Below are positions 1-7,840 of a stretch of DNA of 57,527 bases, piece by piece; within the stretch, counting starts at the first letter, position 1, and every line of letters starts with the position of its first letter. The position numbers were made by a program, and so were the translations under genes. Under the pieces are notes generated by a model, which was given only the letters and a program-made list of their open reading frames with translations, did not search any database and was not told where the DNA came from. This DNA is from Bacillota bacterium. GTDB taxonomy: Bacteria; Bacillota; Clostridia; Lachnospirales; Bianqueaceae. The stretch is taken from assembly GCA_017442735.1 (NCBI GenBank), contig JAFRZE010000043.1, forward strand, positions 1-57,527. The letters are read 5' to 3'.

Positions 1-9
1 GATTATCTT

Positions 10-109
10 TTCCAATCCCTGGACAAGATAGCTTGTCAAGTGAATATCTTATCCAAAAATCACAGGAGATTCTGGGTGGCGAAACAAGAAAAAAAGCTAA
101 ACACCCCAA
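10..109 (+). repeat. Dispersed repeat core, copy A
   Basis: This 100-bp stretch aligns without gaps to 49540-49639, with about 75 of 100 positions equal by eye. Both copies begin TTCCAATC, carry GATAGCT, TCACAGGA and CTGGGTG at the same offsets, and end CCCCAA. Inside it GACAAG-ATAG-CTTGTC forms a short palindrome. The window edge may cut off the left part of the element, which in the complete copy extends about 220 bp further left. It lies downstream of the leftward HD-domain gene and holds no credible gene. Whether it is a mobile element or a structured RNA cannot be told from sequence alone. Confidence 0.7.
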
Positions 110-228
110 AAGCTTTCAAGAATCGCCTTTTACTGGTTTTTTTTCAGATATTTATCAGGTATTATGCGTGACTCATCTGCCGCTGATGGCATTCCAGAAT
201 AGAAAACAGGATTTCAGCCAAATAAAAA

Positions 229-261
229 GACCCGTAACAAAAACTCATTTTGCTACAGGTC
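229..261 (-). terminator. Terminator-like hairpin at the right end of repeat copy A
   Basis: An imperfect inverted repeat (GACC..GTA..CAAAA pairing with TTTTG..TAC..GGTC, two mismatches) is flanked by A-rich and T-rich runs, so it could stop transcription from either side. It lies 37 bases beyond the stop of the HD-domain gene and probably ends that leftward transcript. The loop side CTCATTTTGCT is shared with the hairpin ending repeat copy B (49731-49764). Confidence 0.55.
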
Positions 262-298
262 CTTTTTCATTTGAATTGATGATCGGATCGCGGCTGGT

Positions 299-868
299 TC
301 AACCTGCGGTCCCCAGCAGGCCGATCTCTTCGGCGTGGGCTTTCATGCCTTCGATGCAGATCGCGGCGACCTCGGATACTTCCATCCCAAGCAGTTCGCA
401 ACCTTTGAGGATGGTCTCCCGGTTGCATTTGGCGGCAAAGCGTTTATCCTTGAACTTTTTCATGAAGCTCTTCAGTTCCAGGTCCGTGATCCCGGCGGGA
501 CGCATGCGGGCGCAGGCCTGGATAATGCCGGTCAGTTCATCCACGGTAAACAGGCTTTTTTCCATAGGCGTCTCCGGCTTCACATCCGAACAGATCTCCC
601 AGCCGTGGCTCAGGATAGCCCGCACATCTTCCGGCGATACGCCGGCGGCGAGCAGCGGTTCTTCTGTATGCTGCAGATGCTCGTCCGGATAGTTCTGATA
701 ATCATAATCATGAAGGTAACCAACCGCCTTCCAATGCTCCGGATCTTCTCCGAAGTGTTTGGCCATCGCCTCCATGGCGTAGCAGACGTTGAGAGAATGA
801 ATGATCAGATGTTCTTCGGTAATTTGTGGAGCAATAAGTTCTTTGGCTTTTTCAAATGTCAGTTCCAT
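299..868 (-). CDS. HD-domain hydrolase-like protein
   Basis: This 189-residue cytoplasmic protein has an HD-domain pattern: His24 in the LIIHSLNV helix, the HD pair in YLHDYDYQ near residues 53-57, a further His in ILSHGWEI near 88, and an Asp in VDELTGII near 109. The family are metal-dependent phosphohydrolases acting on nucleotides or similar phosphoesters; small stand-alone HDIG proteins of this size usually lack a known substrate. The start ATG at 868 follows GAGGAATTCCT, an acceptable ribosome site. It is transcribed alone, from a promoter at 902-930, and ends before repeat copy A. The fold assignment is firm; the substrate is unknown. Confidence 0.8.
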   Translation of the reverse strand: MELTFEKAKELIAPQITEEHLIIHSLNVCYAMEAMAKHFGEDPEHWKAVGYLHDYDYQNYPDEHLQHTEEPLLAAGVSPEDVRAILSHGWEICSDVKPETPMEKSLFTVDELTGIIQACARMRPAGITDLELKSFMKKFKDKRFAAKCNRETILKGCELLGMEVSEVAAICIEGMKAHAEEIGLLGTAG

Positions 869-901
869 AGGAATTCCTCTTTTCTGTCAGGATACCAAAA
901 T

Positions 902-930
902 AGTGTAGCATTCCCGAAGGCAAAATGCAA
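902..930 (-). promoter_or_regulatory. Sigma-A promoter of the HD-domain gene
   Basis: On the minus strand TTGCAT, a 17-base spacer and TACACT lie 34 bases before the start codon. It stands almost back to back with the rightward promoter at 956-984. Confidence 0.65.
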
Positions 931-955
931 GAAAGAACGCTGTCGAACTTCCTCA

Positions 956-984
956 TTGAACTGGAGCGGAAAGTATTGTACAAT
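956..984 (+). promoter_or_regulatory. Sigma-A promoter of the monooxygenase-nitroreductase pair
   Basis: TTGAAC, a 17-base spacer and TACAAT lie 33 bases before the ATG at 1018. The putative start point falls after the upstream in-frame ATG at 925, which supports the internal start. Confidence 0.7.
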
Positions 985-1017
985 TGTGATACTGATCAAA
1001 AAAAGGGGGAACCTACG

Positions 1018-1344
1018 ATGAGCCTGACAGTCAATCTATATTATACCGGTGAAAACGGGAATGCACTGAAATTCGTGAAAGAGATGGAAGAGAGCGGGAT
1101 CGCCGCCGCGATCCGTGCGGAAGATGGAAATGTCAAGTACAACTATTTCCAGTCTTTGGCGGATCCGGAGACCGTGCTGCTCATCGATGCCTGGCGCGAT
1201 CAGAAAGCGCTGGATGATCACCACGCTTCGCCCATGATGCAGCAACTCGCGGCACTTCGGGACAAATATGATCTTCACATGCGGGTGGAGCGTTATGTTA
1301 CCGCGGAGGATTACGCGGCTGACCATCAGTTCATCCGCCAGTAA
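1018..1344 (+). CDS. Antibiotic biosynthesis monooxygenase (ABM)-like small protein
   Basis: This 108-residue protein resembles the dimeric ferredoxin-like ABM/quinol monooxygenase family: an N-terminal beta strand (SLTVNLYY), a KYNYFQSL strand, VLLIDAWRDQKALDDHHAS (the typical E/D-x-W-x-D-x-x-A-L-x-x-H pattern) and a final RVERY strand. Members oxidise small quinols or haem without a cofactor, but many have no known substrate. The start at 1018 follows AAAGGGGGAACCTACG and agrees with the promoter. It lies 26 bases before a nitroreductase and is probably co-transcribed with it, which suggests a shared role in redox handling of quinone or nitro compounds. That role is inference. Confidence 0.75.
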   Translation: MSLTVNLYYTGENGNALKFVKEMEESGIAAAIRAEDGNVKYNYFQSLADPETVLLIDAWRDQKALDDHHASPMMQQLAALRDKYDLHMRVERYVTAEDYAADHQFIRQ

Positions 1345-1370
1345 AAGAGAAAATCTCAGGAAGGGAAAAG

Positions 1371-2030
1371 ATGGATCTGGAGCTTTTGAAGGCGCGTCAC
1401 AGCGTGCGCCAGTATACAGCGATGAAGATCCCGCAGGATGTCAGGGATCAGCTGGACGAGTATGTACGGGAAATCAACGAAGCAAGCGGTATGTCCATTC
1501 AGATCGTCTATGACGAACCGGAATGCTTCAATACAAGGATCGCCCATTACGGTAGATTCGAAAATGCGAATAATTATATTGCGATCGTAGGGACAAAAGC
1601 CCCGGATCTGGATGAAAAGGGCGGCTACTATGGAGAGAAAATCGTCCTGAAGGCCCAGGAACTGGGGCTGAATACCTGCTGGGCTGCCATGGGAAAAGGC
1701 CGCGGTAAGGAGAAGATCGGTCCTGACGAGAAAGAAGTGATCGTCATCAGCCTTGGCTACGGACGCACGCAAGGGTCTGCCCGGCGCAGCAAAAAGCCTG
1801 AAAGTGTCAGTAATCTGAACGCGGACAGTCCCGAATGGTTCCGGAGCGGCGTCGAAGCCGCGCTGCTTGCGCCTACCGCCATCAATCAACAAAGGTTCTA
1901 TCTGGAACTGGACGGTCAAACGGTGAAGGCGAGAATACCGAAAATCGGCGTCTGGCTGAAAGTTGACTTAGGTATAGTGAAATGTCACTTTGAACTTGGA
2001 GCCGGGGACGCGGAGTTTACATGGGCATAA
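1371..2030 (+). CDS. Nitroreductase family protein (FMN-dependent)
   Basis: This 219-residue protein opens with LLKARHSVRQY, the RrSvR-x-(Y/F) FMN phosphate-binding signature of nitroreductases. A second block, LLAPTAINQQRFYLEL, corresponds to the APSa-x-N-x-Q segment. The order of the two halves, with an internal GLNTCWAAMG segment, matches the 'putative TM nitroreductase' subgroup (TM1586-like). It should reduce nitro, quinone or related substrates with NAD(P)H and FMN. AGGAAGGG stands five bases before the ATG. It follows the ABM-like gene closely and is likely in the same transcript. The physiological substrate is unknown. Confidence 0.82.
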   Translation: MDLELLKARHSVRQYTAMKIPQDVRDQLDEYVREINEASGMSIQIVYDEPECFNTRIAHYGRFENANNYIAIVGTKAPDLDEKGGYYGEKIVLKAQELGLNTCWAAMGKGRGKEKIGPDEKEVIVISLGYGRTQGSARRSKKPESVSNLNADSPEWFRSGVEAALLAPTAINQQRFYLELDGQTVKARIPKIGVWLKVDLGIVKCHFELGAGDAEFTWA

Positions 2031-2059
2031 GCGGCAAAGCGTAAAACTTTCGGCAGAAG

Positions 2060-2088
2060 TTGCCTGTAGCTTCAGAATATGATAGAAT
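2060..2088 (+). promoter_or_regulatory. Sigma-A promoter of trpS
   Basis: TTGCCT, a 17-base spacer and TAGAAT lie 37 bases before the chosen trpS start. The short leader leaves no room for a T-box or a trp attenuator. Confidence 0.65.
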
Positions 2089-2125
2089 ACTGCTTACGAG
2101 TTTTTTGAAACAAGGAAGAAACAAC

Positions 2126-3232
2126 ATGGAAAACAAACAGAAAAAGATCATCCTGACGGGTGACCGTCCTACCGGAAGACTGCACCTGGGGCATTATGTC
2201 GGATCGCTGAAACGCCGTGTGGAACTGCAGAACTCCGGCGAGTTCGATGAGATCTATATTCTGATCGCGGATGACCAGGCCCTGACCGATAACGCGGACA
2301 ACCCGCAGAAGATCCGTGACAATATCATCAATGTCGTTCTGGATTATCTGTCCTGCGGTCTTGATCCCGCTAAATCCACCATTTGTGTCCAGTCCGCGCT
2401 TCCGGCGCTTCATGGTCTTACTTTCTACTATATGAATCTGGTGACCACCGCGCGCCTTTCCCGTAATCCAACCGTCAAGGCAGAGATCCAGATGCGCGGT
2501 TTCGCGGATGAAGGACTTCCGGCCGGCTTCTTTGCTTATCCGGTCTCTCAGGCGGCAGATATCACCGCGTTTGACGCAACCCTGGTACCGGTCGGCGAGG
2601 ATCAGCTTCCGATGATCGAACAGACAAGGGAGATCGTGGAAAAGTTCAATAAGATCTACGGCGAGACGCTGGTCCTTCCGAAAGCCATGATCCCGGAAAA
2701 CGAGACCCAGCGACGCCTTCCCGGTGTGGACGGAAAGGCCAAGATGAGCAAGTCGCTGGGCAACTGCATCTATCTTTCCGATGATTCCAGGACCGTCGCG
2801 AACCAGGTCAAAAAGAAAATGTTCACCGATCCGACTCATCTTCGGATCGAAGACCCGGGCCATACGGAAGGCAACGTTGTCTTTACCTACCTGGATGCGC
2901 TTTGCAACGATGATCACTTCAAAGAGTATTTACCGGAATACAGCTGTCTGGAAGAGCTGAAAGCCCACTATCGCCGCGGCGGTCTGGGCGACGGTACCTG
3001 TAAGAAGTTCCTGATCAACGTACTGGAGGAGACCCTGTCCCCGATCCGCGCGGAGCGGGCCAAATGGGAAGCCGACATCGATACGGTCTACGACATCCTT
3101 CTGGCCGGAACATCCAAAGCGATCGAAAAGACGAACGCCACCCTCGGACGCGTCCGTAAGGCAATGGCGATCGACTACTTCGATGACCGCCGGATCATCA
3201 AAGAGTGGGAAAACCTTCTGAAGAACAAATGA
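2126..3232 (+). CDS. trpS: Tryptophanyl-tRNA synthetase
   Basis: A class I aminoacyl-tRNA synthetase of 368 residues that charges tRNA-Trp. The HIGH-type motif is LHLGHYVGS in the N-terminal Rossmann fold; the ATP-binding KMSKS loop is KAKMSKSLGN around residue 206. DQALTDNA and PVGEDQLPMIEQTREI are typical TrpRS segments. An in-frame ATG 22 codons upstream overlaps the -35 box and lacks a ribosome site, while the ATG at 2126 has AAGGAAG nine bases before it. It has its own promoter and terminator, so it is monocistronic. The length is slightly above the usual 330-340 residues. Confidence 0.96.
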   Translation: MENKQKKIILTGDRPTGRLHLGHYVGSLKRRVELQNSGEFDEIYILIADDQALTDNADNPQKIRDNIINVVLDYLSCGLDPAKSTICVQSALPALHGLTFYYMNLVTTARLSRNPTVKAEIQMRGFADEGLPAGFFAYPVSQAADITAFDATLVPVGEDQLPMIEQTREIVEKFNKIYGETLVLPKAMIPENETQRRLPGVDGKAKMSKSLGNCIYLSDDSRTVANQVKKKMFTDPTHLRIEDPGHTEGNVVFTYLDALCNDDHFKEYLPEYSCLEELKAHYRRGGLGDGTCKKFLINVLEETLSPIRAERAKWEADIDTVYDILLAGTSKAIEKTNATLGRVRKAMAIDYFDDRRIIKEWENLLKNK

Positions 3233-3251
3233 TCCTGGATCATTCAGACGA

Positions 3252-3279
3252 AAGAAGCGCTTTACGGCGCTTCTTTTTC
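3252..3279 (+). terminator. Rho-independent terminator of trpS
   Basis: AAGAAGCGC and GCGCTTCTT form a 9-bp stem with a six-base loop, followed by a T-rich run, 20 bases after the trpS stop. Confidence 0.88.
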
Positions 3280-3319
3280 TATGATATTGAATTAACGGAA
3301 GATTTACGAAATAAACGGA

Positions 3320-3347
3320 TTGTGTTTTCTTCCGTAGTCCTTATAAT
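3320..3347 (+). promoter_or_regulatory. Sigma-A promoter of the glycosidase gene
   Basis: TTGTGT, a 16-base spacer and a consensus TATAAT lie 43 bases before the ATG at 3391; AGGAGGACGAG provides the ribosome site. Confidence 0.7.
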
Positions 3348-3390
3348 ATAACCGTAGAATACATAACAAAATGTCACAGGAGGACGAGAT

Positions 3391-4995
3391 ATGCTGCCGG
3401 AGATCAGAAAATACAATGAGGCGAAGGTTTTGTTTGTGGACGGGAAGCCGTTTTACGCGGTCGGAGGAGAAGTACACAATTCAGATGCTTCTTCTCCCGC
3501 CTATATGCAGGAGAAGATCTGGCCGGTCGCTGACAGGTTGGGAATGAATACCGTACTGCTCCCTGTTTCCTGGGAACTCGTCGAGCCTGTGGAAGGCGAG
3601 TTTGACTTTTCGATCCCGGATGAGCTGATCCGGCAGGCCAGAAGATGGAACAAGCGGATCATCTTCCTGTGGTTCGGATCCTGGAAGAATGCCGAGATGA
3701 TGTATGCGCCGGCCTGGGTCAAACAGGACCGGGCAAGGTTCCGCCGGGCCCAGATCGTAAAAGGCGAAGACAAATCCCTGCGGGATATGGGAATGGCAAA
3801 GATCCCCTATTATTCCATCTCCTACCTGTGTGAGGAAGCGATGAAAGCGGACGCGAAAGCTTTTGCCGCGTGGATGGAGCACCTGAAAGAGTTTGATTCG
3901 GAAGATTCGACGGTCATCGGCGTGCAGGTGGAAAACGAGACCGGCCTTCTGGGCAGTGCCAGGGAGCGCTCCGATGAGGCGGATCTTGCTTTCGCACAGC
4001 CGGTACCGGAGGACTTCATCCGTTATATGAAGTCCCATACCGGAACCATGAAGGAAGATGTTAAAGCCGCGGTGGAAAAAGGTGCGGAAGAGGGAAGCTG
4101 GGAAGAGGTCTTCGGTGATGTAGCCGAGGAGATCTTCAGCGCATATTATGTCGCCCGCTTTGTGAATACGGTGGCGGCCGCCGGGAAAGAGGTTTATCCG
4201 CTTCCTCTGTTCGCGAACTGCTGGCTCGTCCACAAGAACGACGCGCCGGGCAAATACCCGAGCGGCGGCCCGGTCTCAAGGGTCCGGGAAGTGTGGGAGT
4301 TCTGTGCGCCTGTGATCGACGCACACTGCCCGGATATCTATGTGCCGGAATTCCTGGAGGTCTGCGATGACTACAGCCGCGATGGTGCACCGCTCCTGAT
4401 TCCTGAAGCGGCTACCCATTCCTATGCGGCCCCCCGCCTGGCTTACAGCATCGGGCACTATCATGCGATGTGCTATTCCCCGTTTGGTTTTGACGATATC
4501 GGCAAACCTTTCACCGCCGTCCAGGGCTACCTGTTCGGTATGGACGTGAGCGATCCAGCCCTGAAGACCCCGCAGGACGCGGAAGTTTATGGGCAGATTG
4601 CAAAGAGCCTCGTCTCGATGATGCCGGTCATCGCCCCCTGCTACGGGACGTCGAAACTGCAGGCCGTCTGCGCTGAGCGGAAAGCACCGATGAACTTCCT
4701 TGACTTCGGCAAGCTGAAGGTGATGGTCATGTTCAAGAACCCGCTGAACCCGGCTGCTACGAACGGGGTGGCCCTGGGCGTACAGACGGCGGAGGACGAG
4801 GCGTATGTGCTGGTCTACCGCGGGATCCTCTCTTTCCTTGCCGGAGACGCGAAGTGCCTGGATATCCTCGAGCTGGAAGAGGGCCGTTTCGAGAACGGCC
4901 GGTGGCACAGAGGACGCCGCCTGAACGGTGATGAAGCCGCTACCTTAATGTTTGACGAGCCGACCCTCATCCGTGTGAAAGTCCATACGTATTGA
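3391..4995 (+). CDS. GH35/GH42-like beta-galactosidase-type glycosidase
   Basis: A 534-residue protein with a clan GH-A TIM barrel. FYAVGGEVHNSDASSP near residue 22 resembles the first strand of GH35-type enzymes. GVQVENETG holds the expected acid/base glutamate (Glu183 of the Asn-Glu pair), and LLIPEAATH holds a likely nucleophile (Glu339). The C-terminal 150 residues look like the beta-rich DUF5597 domain found on related proteins. There is no signal peptide, so it should act in the cytoplasm on imported oligosaccharides, probably beta-galactosides. It is monocistronic, with its own promoter and terminator. The clan assignment is good; the exact family and substrate are less certain. Confidence 0.82.
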   Translation: MLPEIRKYNEAKVLFVDGKPFYAVGGEVHNSDASSPAYMQEKIWPVADRLGMNTVLLPVSWELVEPVEGEFDFSIPDELIRQARRWNKRIIFLWFGSWKNAEMMYAPAWVKQDRARFRRAQIVKGEDKSLRDMGMAKIPYYSISYLCEEAMKADAKAFAAWMEHLKEFDSEDSTVIGVQVENETGLLGSARERSDEADLAFAQPVPEDFIRYMKSHTGTMKEDVKAAVEKGAEEGSWEEVFGDVAEEIFSAYYVARFVNTVAAAGKEVYPLPLFANCWLVHKNDAPGKYPSGGPVSRVREVWEFCAPVIDAHCPDIYVPEFLEVCDDYSRDGAPLLIPEAATHSYAAPRLAYSIGHYHAMCYSPFGFDDIGKPFTAVQGYLFGMDVSDPALKTPQDAEVYGQIAKSLVSMMPVIAPCYGTSKLQAVCAERKAPMNFLDFGKLKVMVMFKNPLNPAATNGVALGVQTAEDEAYVLVYRGILSFLAGDAKCLDILELEEGRFENGRWHRGRRLNGDEAATLMFDEPTLIRVKVHTY

Positions 4996-5102
4996 TCAGC
5001 CGGGCAGGACATCTGAGCGAGCTGTGCTTTATAGATCGCTGATATTGCATTTTTCAAAGCACGATTGAGCATCAAACAGACGAAATGCTTTATAAAAACA
5101 TA

Positions 5103-5149
5103 AAAACCGAGATCTGCAAAGCAAAGATTGCTTTATAGATCTCGGTTTT
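5103..5149. terminator. Bidirectional terminator between the glycosidase and rubrerythrin genes
   Basis: A 13-bp perfect stem (AAAACCGAGATCT with AGATCTCGGTTTT) encloses a second inner stem GCAAAGCAA/TTGCTTT. The A- and T-rich ends let it stop the glycosidase transcript from the left and the rubrerythrin transcript from the right. Confidence 0.85.
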
Positions 5150-5184
5150 CGTTTGTTGATAAAGCATCGCCTCGTGCGGCAGGA

Positions 5185-5724
5185 TCAATAGTTTTCTTTG
5201 CGTACTTCGAAGTAAGCCTGGGGATGATTGCAGACGGGGCAGACCTCAGGAGCCTTGGTCCCTACGACGATATGACCGCAGTTGCGGCATTCCCAGATCG
5301 TGACGCCGGATTTCTCGAAAACTTCGCCCGCGTTGATGTTCGCGAGAAGCTTACGATAGCGCTCTTCATGGGCTTTTTCGATAGCCGCGACGCCGCGGAA
5401 CTGTTTGGCCAGATCGAAGAATCCTTCTTCTTCCGCTTCTTTGGCCATTCTCTCATACATATCGGTCCACTCGGCGTTCTCGCCTTCGGCGGCTGCCAGC
5501 AGGTTCGCGGGGGTATCGCCGATGCCGTCCAGGGCTTTGAACCACAGTTTGGCGTGTTCTTTCTCGTTCTCAGCCGTCGCCAGGAAAAGCGCGGCGATCT
5601 GTTCATAACCGGCCTTCTTTGCCGCGGAAGCAAAGTAGGTATATTTGTTACGGGCCTGGGATTCGCCTGCGAAAGCTTCCCACAGATTCTTCTCGGTCTT
5701 GGTGCCTGCATACTTGTTAGCCAT
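5185..5724 (-). CDS. rbr: Rubrerythrin
   Basis: A 179-residue cytoplasmic non-haem iron peroxidase that reduces hydrogen peroxide with electrons from rubredoxin or ferredoxin and so protects anaerobes. The N-terminal four-helix diiron domain shows Glu21 (AFAGESQAR), E54-x-x-H57 (ENEKEH) and a second E-x-x-H in [11 protein letters not shown]. The C-terminal rubredoxin-like iron site is Cys146-x-x-Cys149 and Cys162-x-x-Cys165 (CRNCGH, CPVCNHP). GGAGGAGG stands just before the ATG. It lies 27 bases after the esterase gene and is probably transcribed with it. Confidence 0.97.
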   Translation of the reverse strand: MANKYAGTKTEKNLWEAFAGESQARNKYTYFASAAKKAGYEQIAALFLATAENEKEHAKLWFKALDGIGDTPANLLAAAEGENAEWTDMYERMAKEAEEEGFFDLAKQFRGVAAIEKAHEERYRKLLANINAGEVFEKSGVTIWECRNCGHIVVGTKAPEVCPVCNHPQAYFEVRKENY

Positions 5725-5751
5725 TTTCGTTTCCTCCTCCGGAAATTTGAT

Positions 5752-6621
5752 TTATAGGTTTTTAACGAACCGAACAGCCATGTCGATCCATACGGCGGCG
5801 TTGGGTTCGATGAGACGCGGACTTGCGGACGTGGTAGCATCCGCCAGGGAAAGACCGTGCGGGCCTTTCGGGAACATATGGAACTCTGTCTTGATGTGAG
5901 CTTCCTGCAGTGCGCTGACGAACATCAGCGAATTCTCTACCGGCACCGCGTCATCTTCCTGGGTATGCCAGATGAAGGTGGGCGGTGTATTTTCGTTGAC
6001 GGTATTTTCCAGGGAGAGTCGTTCAAGCTGCACATCAGTTGCGTTTTCTCCCAGCAGATTATCAAAGGATCCGCGGTGCGCGAAACGCCCGGACGTAATG
6101 ACCGGATAACCGAGGATCTGCGCGTTGGGACGAAGGACTTCGGAAAAAGCCTCCCGCTCGGTCCGGGACATCGCTGTAATACTGGAAGTGTTCATATCCG
6201 ACGGGAAAAGCCCAAGAAGCTCCGCCACCTGCTTGGTCCGCCAGAAATTGCCGTAGCTTGCCGCGAGATGACCGCCGGCGGAAAAGCCCATGGTCACGAT
6301 CCTGTCCGGATCGATGAAGTTTTCATAGGAAACACTTCGGACATATTTAACGGCCAGTCCGAGTTCCAGAAGCGCGGTCGGAAAAACGGCCGGCGCGACA
6401 GAATAGCGCAGGATGACCACATGGATTCCCTGGGCAAGGAAGCGCATGGCGACCGGTTCGGCTTCGCGGTCGGACGTAAAGGCGTATCCGCCGCCCGGAC
6501 ACAGGATGACACAGGGCCGCGGGGGCGCCGGGATCTCGTCCGACGAATCAAGAAAATACGTGACAAGATAAGCGTTATCGGAAGATCCTTTGGTACGGAT
6601 CTTTATTTTTTTATGGATCAT
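5752..6621 (-). CDS. Alpha/beta-hydrolase esterase (acetyl-xylan esterase/BD-FAE-like)
   Basis: A 289-residue alpha/beta hydrolase. The oxyanion motif is CPGGGY (residues 41-46), the nucleophile Ser114 lies in GFSAGG, the acid is Asp224 in EDDAVP and the base His255 in GPHGL. This arrangement fits the carboxylesterases that de-esterify plant polysaccharides or their fragments. With no signal peptide it would act inside the cell on imported acetylated sugars. Two ATGs lie close together; the second (6621) has AGGAGG nine bases upstream and is preferred to 6627. It sits between the LysR gene and rubrerythrin, all leftward. The fold and triad are clear; the substrate is inferred. Confidence 0.85.
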   Translation of the reverse strand: MIHKKIKIRTKGSSDNAYLVTYFLDSSDEIPAPPRPCVILCPGGGYAFTSDREAEPVAMRFLAQGIHVVILRYSVAPAVFPTALLELGLAVKYVRSVSYENFIDPDRIVTMGFSAGGHLAASYGNFWRTKQVAELLGLFPSDMNTSSITAMSRTEREAFSEVLRPNAQILGYPVITSGRFAHRGSFDNLLGENATDVQLERLSLENTVNENTPPTFIWHTQEDDAVPVENSLMFVSALQEAHIKTEFHMFPKGPHGLSLADATTSASPRLIEPNAAVWIDMAVRFVKNL

Positions 6622-6650
6622 GGGCATCAACCTCCTGACTGAATAGAAAT

Positions 6651-6680
6651 AGTATATCACACCCGTCCCTGATTCTACAA
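6651..6680 (-). promoter_or_regulatory. Possible promoter of the esterase-rubrerythrin pair
   Basis: On the minus strand TTGTAG, an 18-base spacer and TATACT overlap the last codons of the LysR gene. It would start an esterase-rbr transcript independent of the regulator. Confidence 0.5.
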
Positions 6681-7622
6681 GAGTTTCTCCCGCGCGATCC
6701 GGATGAAATCCTCAGCGAAGCGGCTCAGATACCGTTCGCGGTTGTAGCCGATGCCGATATAGCCGGCTTCTTCCTCCGCGAAAAGCGGACAGATCTCGAT
6801 CCGCTGCCGGATGTAGGCGTTCTCAAAACCGGAAGCGATATAGTTGCTGTTTAAGTACAGCTTCGGACATACGGTCAGCCCAACGCCTTCCGAGGCAAGC
6901 GCGAGCGTGGTCTGCGTGTTGCCGGTCTCCAGCTTGATGAACGGCTCAAAGCCGGCTTCGTCGAAAAGCCTCGTAACGATAGACCGCACGCGATCACCCT
7001 CCTTGAGGAATACGAAGGGGAAGTCCCGGAAGAGGCGGATATCATGGGTCTTACGGAACTGCTCCAGCACCTTCAGGCCTTTCTCCTTTCCGAAATGTTC
7101 TTCCAGCAGGACTTTGGGGATCACAAGGTAGAGCTGTTCTTTCATCAGCGGGTAGACCATCGCTTCCTCGAGCATGAACGGCGCGAAGCCGATCACCACG
7201 TCCAGATCGCCGTGTGCCAGATGCCGCTCCAGTTCCCGGGTACTGTCCTCGAGGATCGAAAGGTTGACCAGCGGATAACGGCGGATAAAGTCCGGAAGGA
7301 TCAGCGGCAGGAGCGCCTGGCCTCTGGTGTGCGCGATCCCTATCCTGAGCTGCCCGCGGACATTGCCGGAGATATCGGCCAGCATCTCCCTGGTCTGGCT
7401 TTGGATATCCATCATCCGGACGACGGCTTCCTTATACTGCGTGCCCGCATAGGTCAGCTGCAGCCTCGAGTGACGGTCGAATAGTTCACAGCCAAGCTCC
7501 GCTTCCATCCGGGCGATCGCGCTTGAAAGCGCCTGCTGGGTGATATTCAGTTCCCTGGCCGCCTCGGTGATGCTGCCGGTCTCGGCAACCTTCAGAAAAT
7601 ATTCCATATTTTGAAATGTCAT
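6675..7622 (-). CDS. LysR-family transcriptional regulator
   Basis: A 315-residue protein with the N-terminal winged helix-turn-helix of LysR regulators (residues 1-60, containing TGSITEAARELNITQQALSSA), a linker helix, and a type 2 periplasmic-binding-like effector domain from about residue 90 (RGQLRIGIAHTRG). The ATG at 7622 has AGGAGG nine bases upstream and fits the family N-terminus. An ATG 12 codons upstream lacks a ribosome site. It diverges from the kor-suc operon, so control of that operon by 2-oxoglutarate or a related acid is a reasonable inference. Repeated boxes lie between the two genes. Confidence 0.93.
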   Translation of the reverse strand: MTFQNMEYFLKVAETGSITEAARELNITQQALSSAIARMEAELGCELFDRHSRLQLTYAGTQYKEAVVRMMDIQSQTREMLADISGNVRGQLRIGIAHTRGQALLPLILPDFIRRYPLVNLSILEDSTRELERHLAHGDLDVVIGFAPFMLEEAMVYPLMKEQLYLVIPKVLLEEHFGKEKGLKVLEQFRKTHDIRLFRDFPFVFLKEGDRVRSIVTRLFDEAGFEPFIKLETGNTQTTLALASEGVGLTVCPKLYLNSNYIASGFENAYIRQRIEICPLFAEEEAGYIGIGYNRERYLSRFAEDFIRIAREKLL

Positions 7623-7665
7623 GGGAAACGTCCTCCTGTTGATGGGATTATAACACAAGAAAAAT

Positions 7666-7708
7666 ATTGTGGAAAGTACTAAAAGAAAAGTGTTGGAAAT
7701 TGTGGAAA
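7666..7708. promoter_or_regulatory. Tandem ATTGTGGAAA boxes, candidate LysR-type operator
   Basis: The ten bases ATTGTGGAAA occur at 7666-7675 and again at 7699-7708, 33 bp apart (about three helical turns), with a related GTGTTGGAAA just before the second. They lie in the divergent region and overlap the predicted kor promoter. LysR regulators usually bind two such sites, so this is a plausible operator; binding is inferred. Confidence 0.5.
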
Positions 7709-7722
7709 CAGGGGACTATACT
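7693..7722 (+). promoter_or_regulatory. Probable promoter of the kor-suc operon
   Basis: TTGGAA, an 18-base spacer and TATACT lie 118 bases before the first kor gene. The resulting leader would carry the 58-bp hairpin repeat at 7754-7811. Confidence 0.5.
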
Positions 7723-7753
7723 CCAAAGAGGAACGACTATTTCCTCAAAGGAA

Positions 7754-7811
7754 AACAGGGGCATCCGGTGGCTGCAATCCTGAGCCCCTGTCTGAACCGC
7801 TGCGTGGTTCC
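7754..7811 (+). repeat. 58-bp two-hairpin repeat in the kor leader
   Basis: The element folds as ACAGGGGC...GCCCCTGT followed by GAACCGC-TGC-GTGGTTC (one G-T pair). A second copy, 55 of 58 bases identical and inverted, is at 36594-36651 inside the sensor kinase gene. It lies between the kor promoter and the ribosome site, so the hairpins would be part of the mRNA leader. There is no poly-T run, so it is not an ordinary terminator. Confidence 0.8.
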
Positions 7812-7840
7812 TAATCATTTCAAGGAGGCAGAATAGGTCA

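Noticed and set aside
33-692. Rightward open frame of 219 codons at the window start
   Set aside because: Runs through repeat copy A and antisense to the HD-domain gene; no ribosome site and no family.
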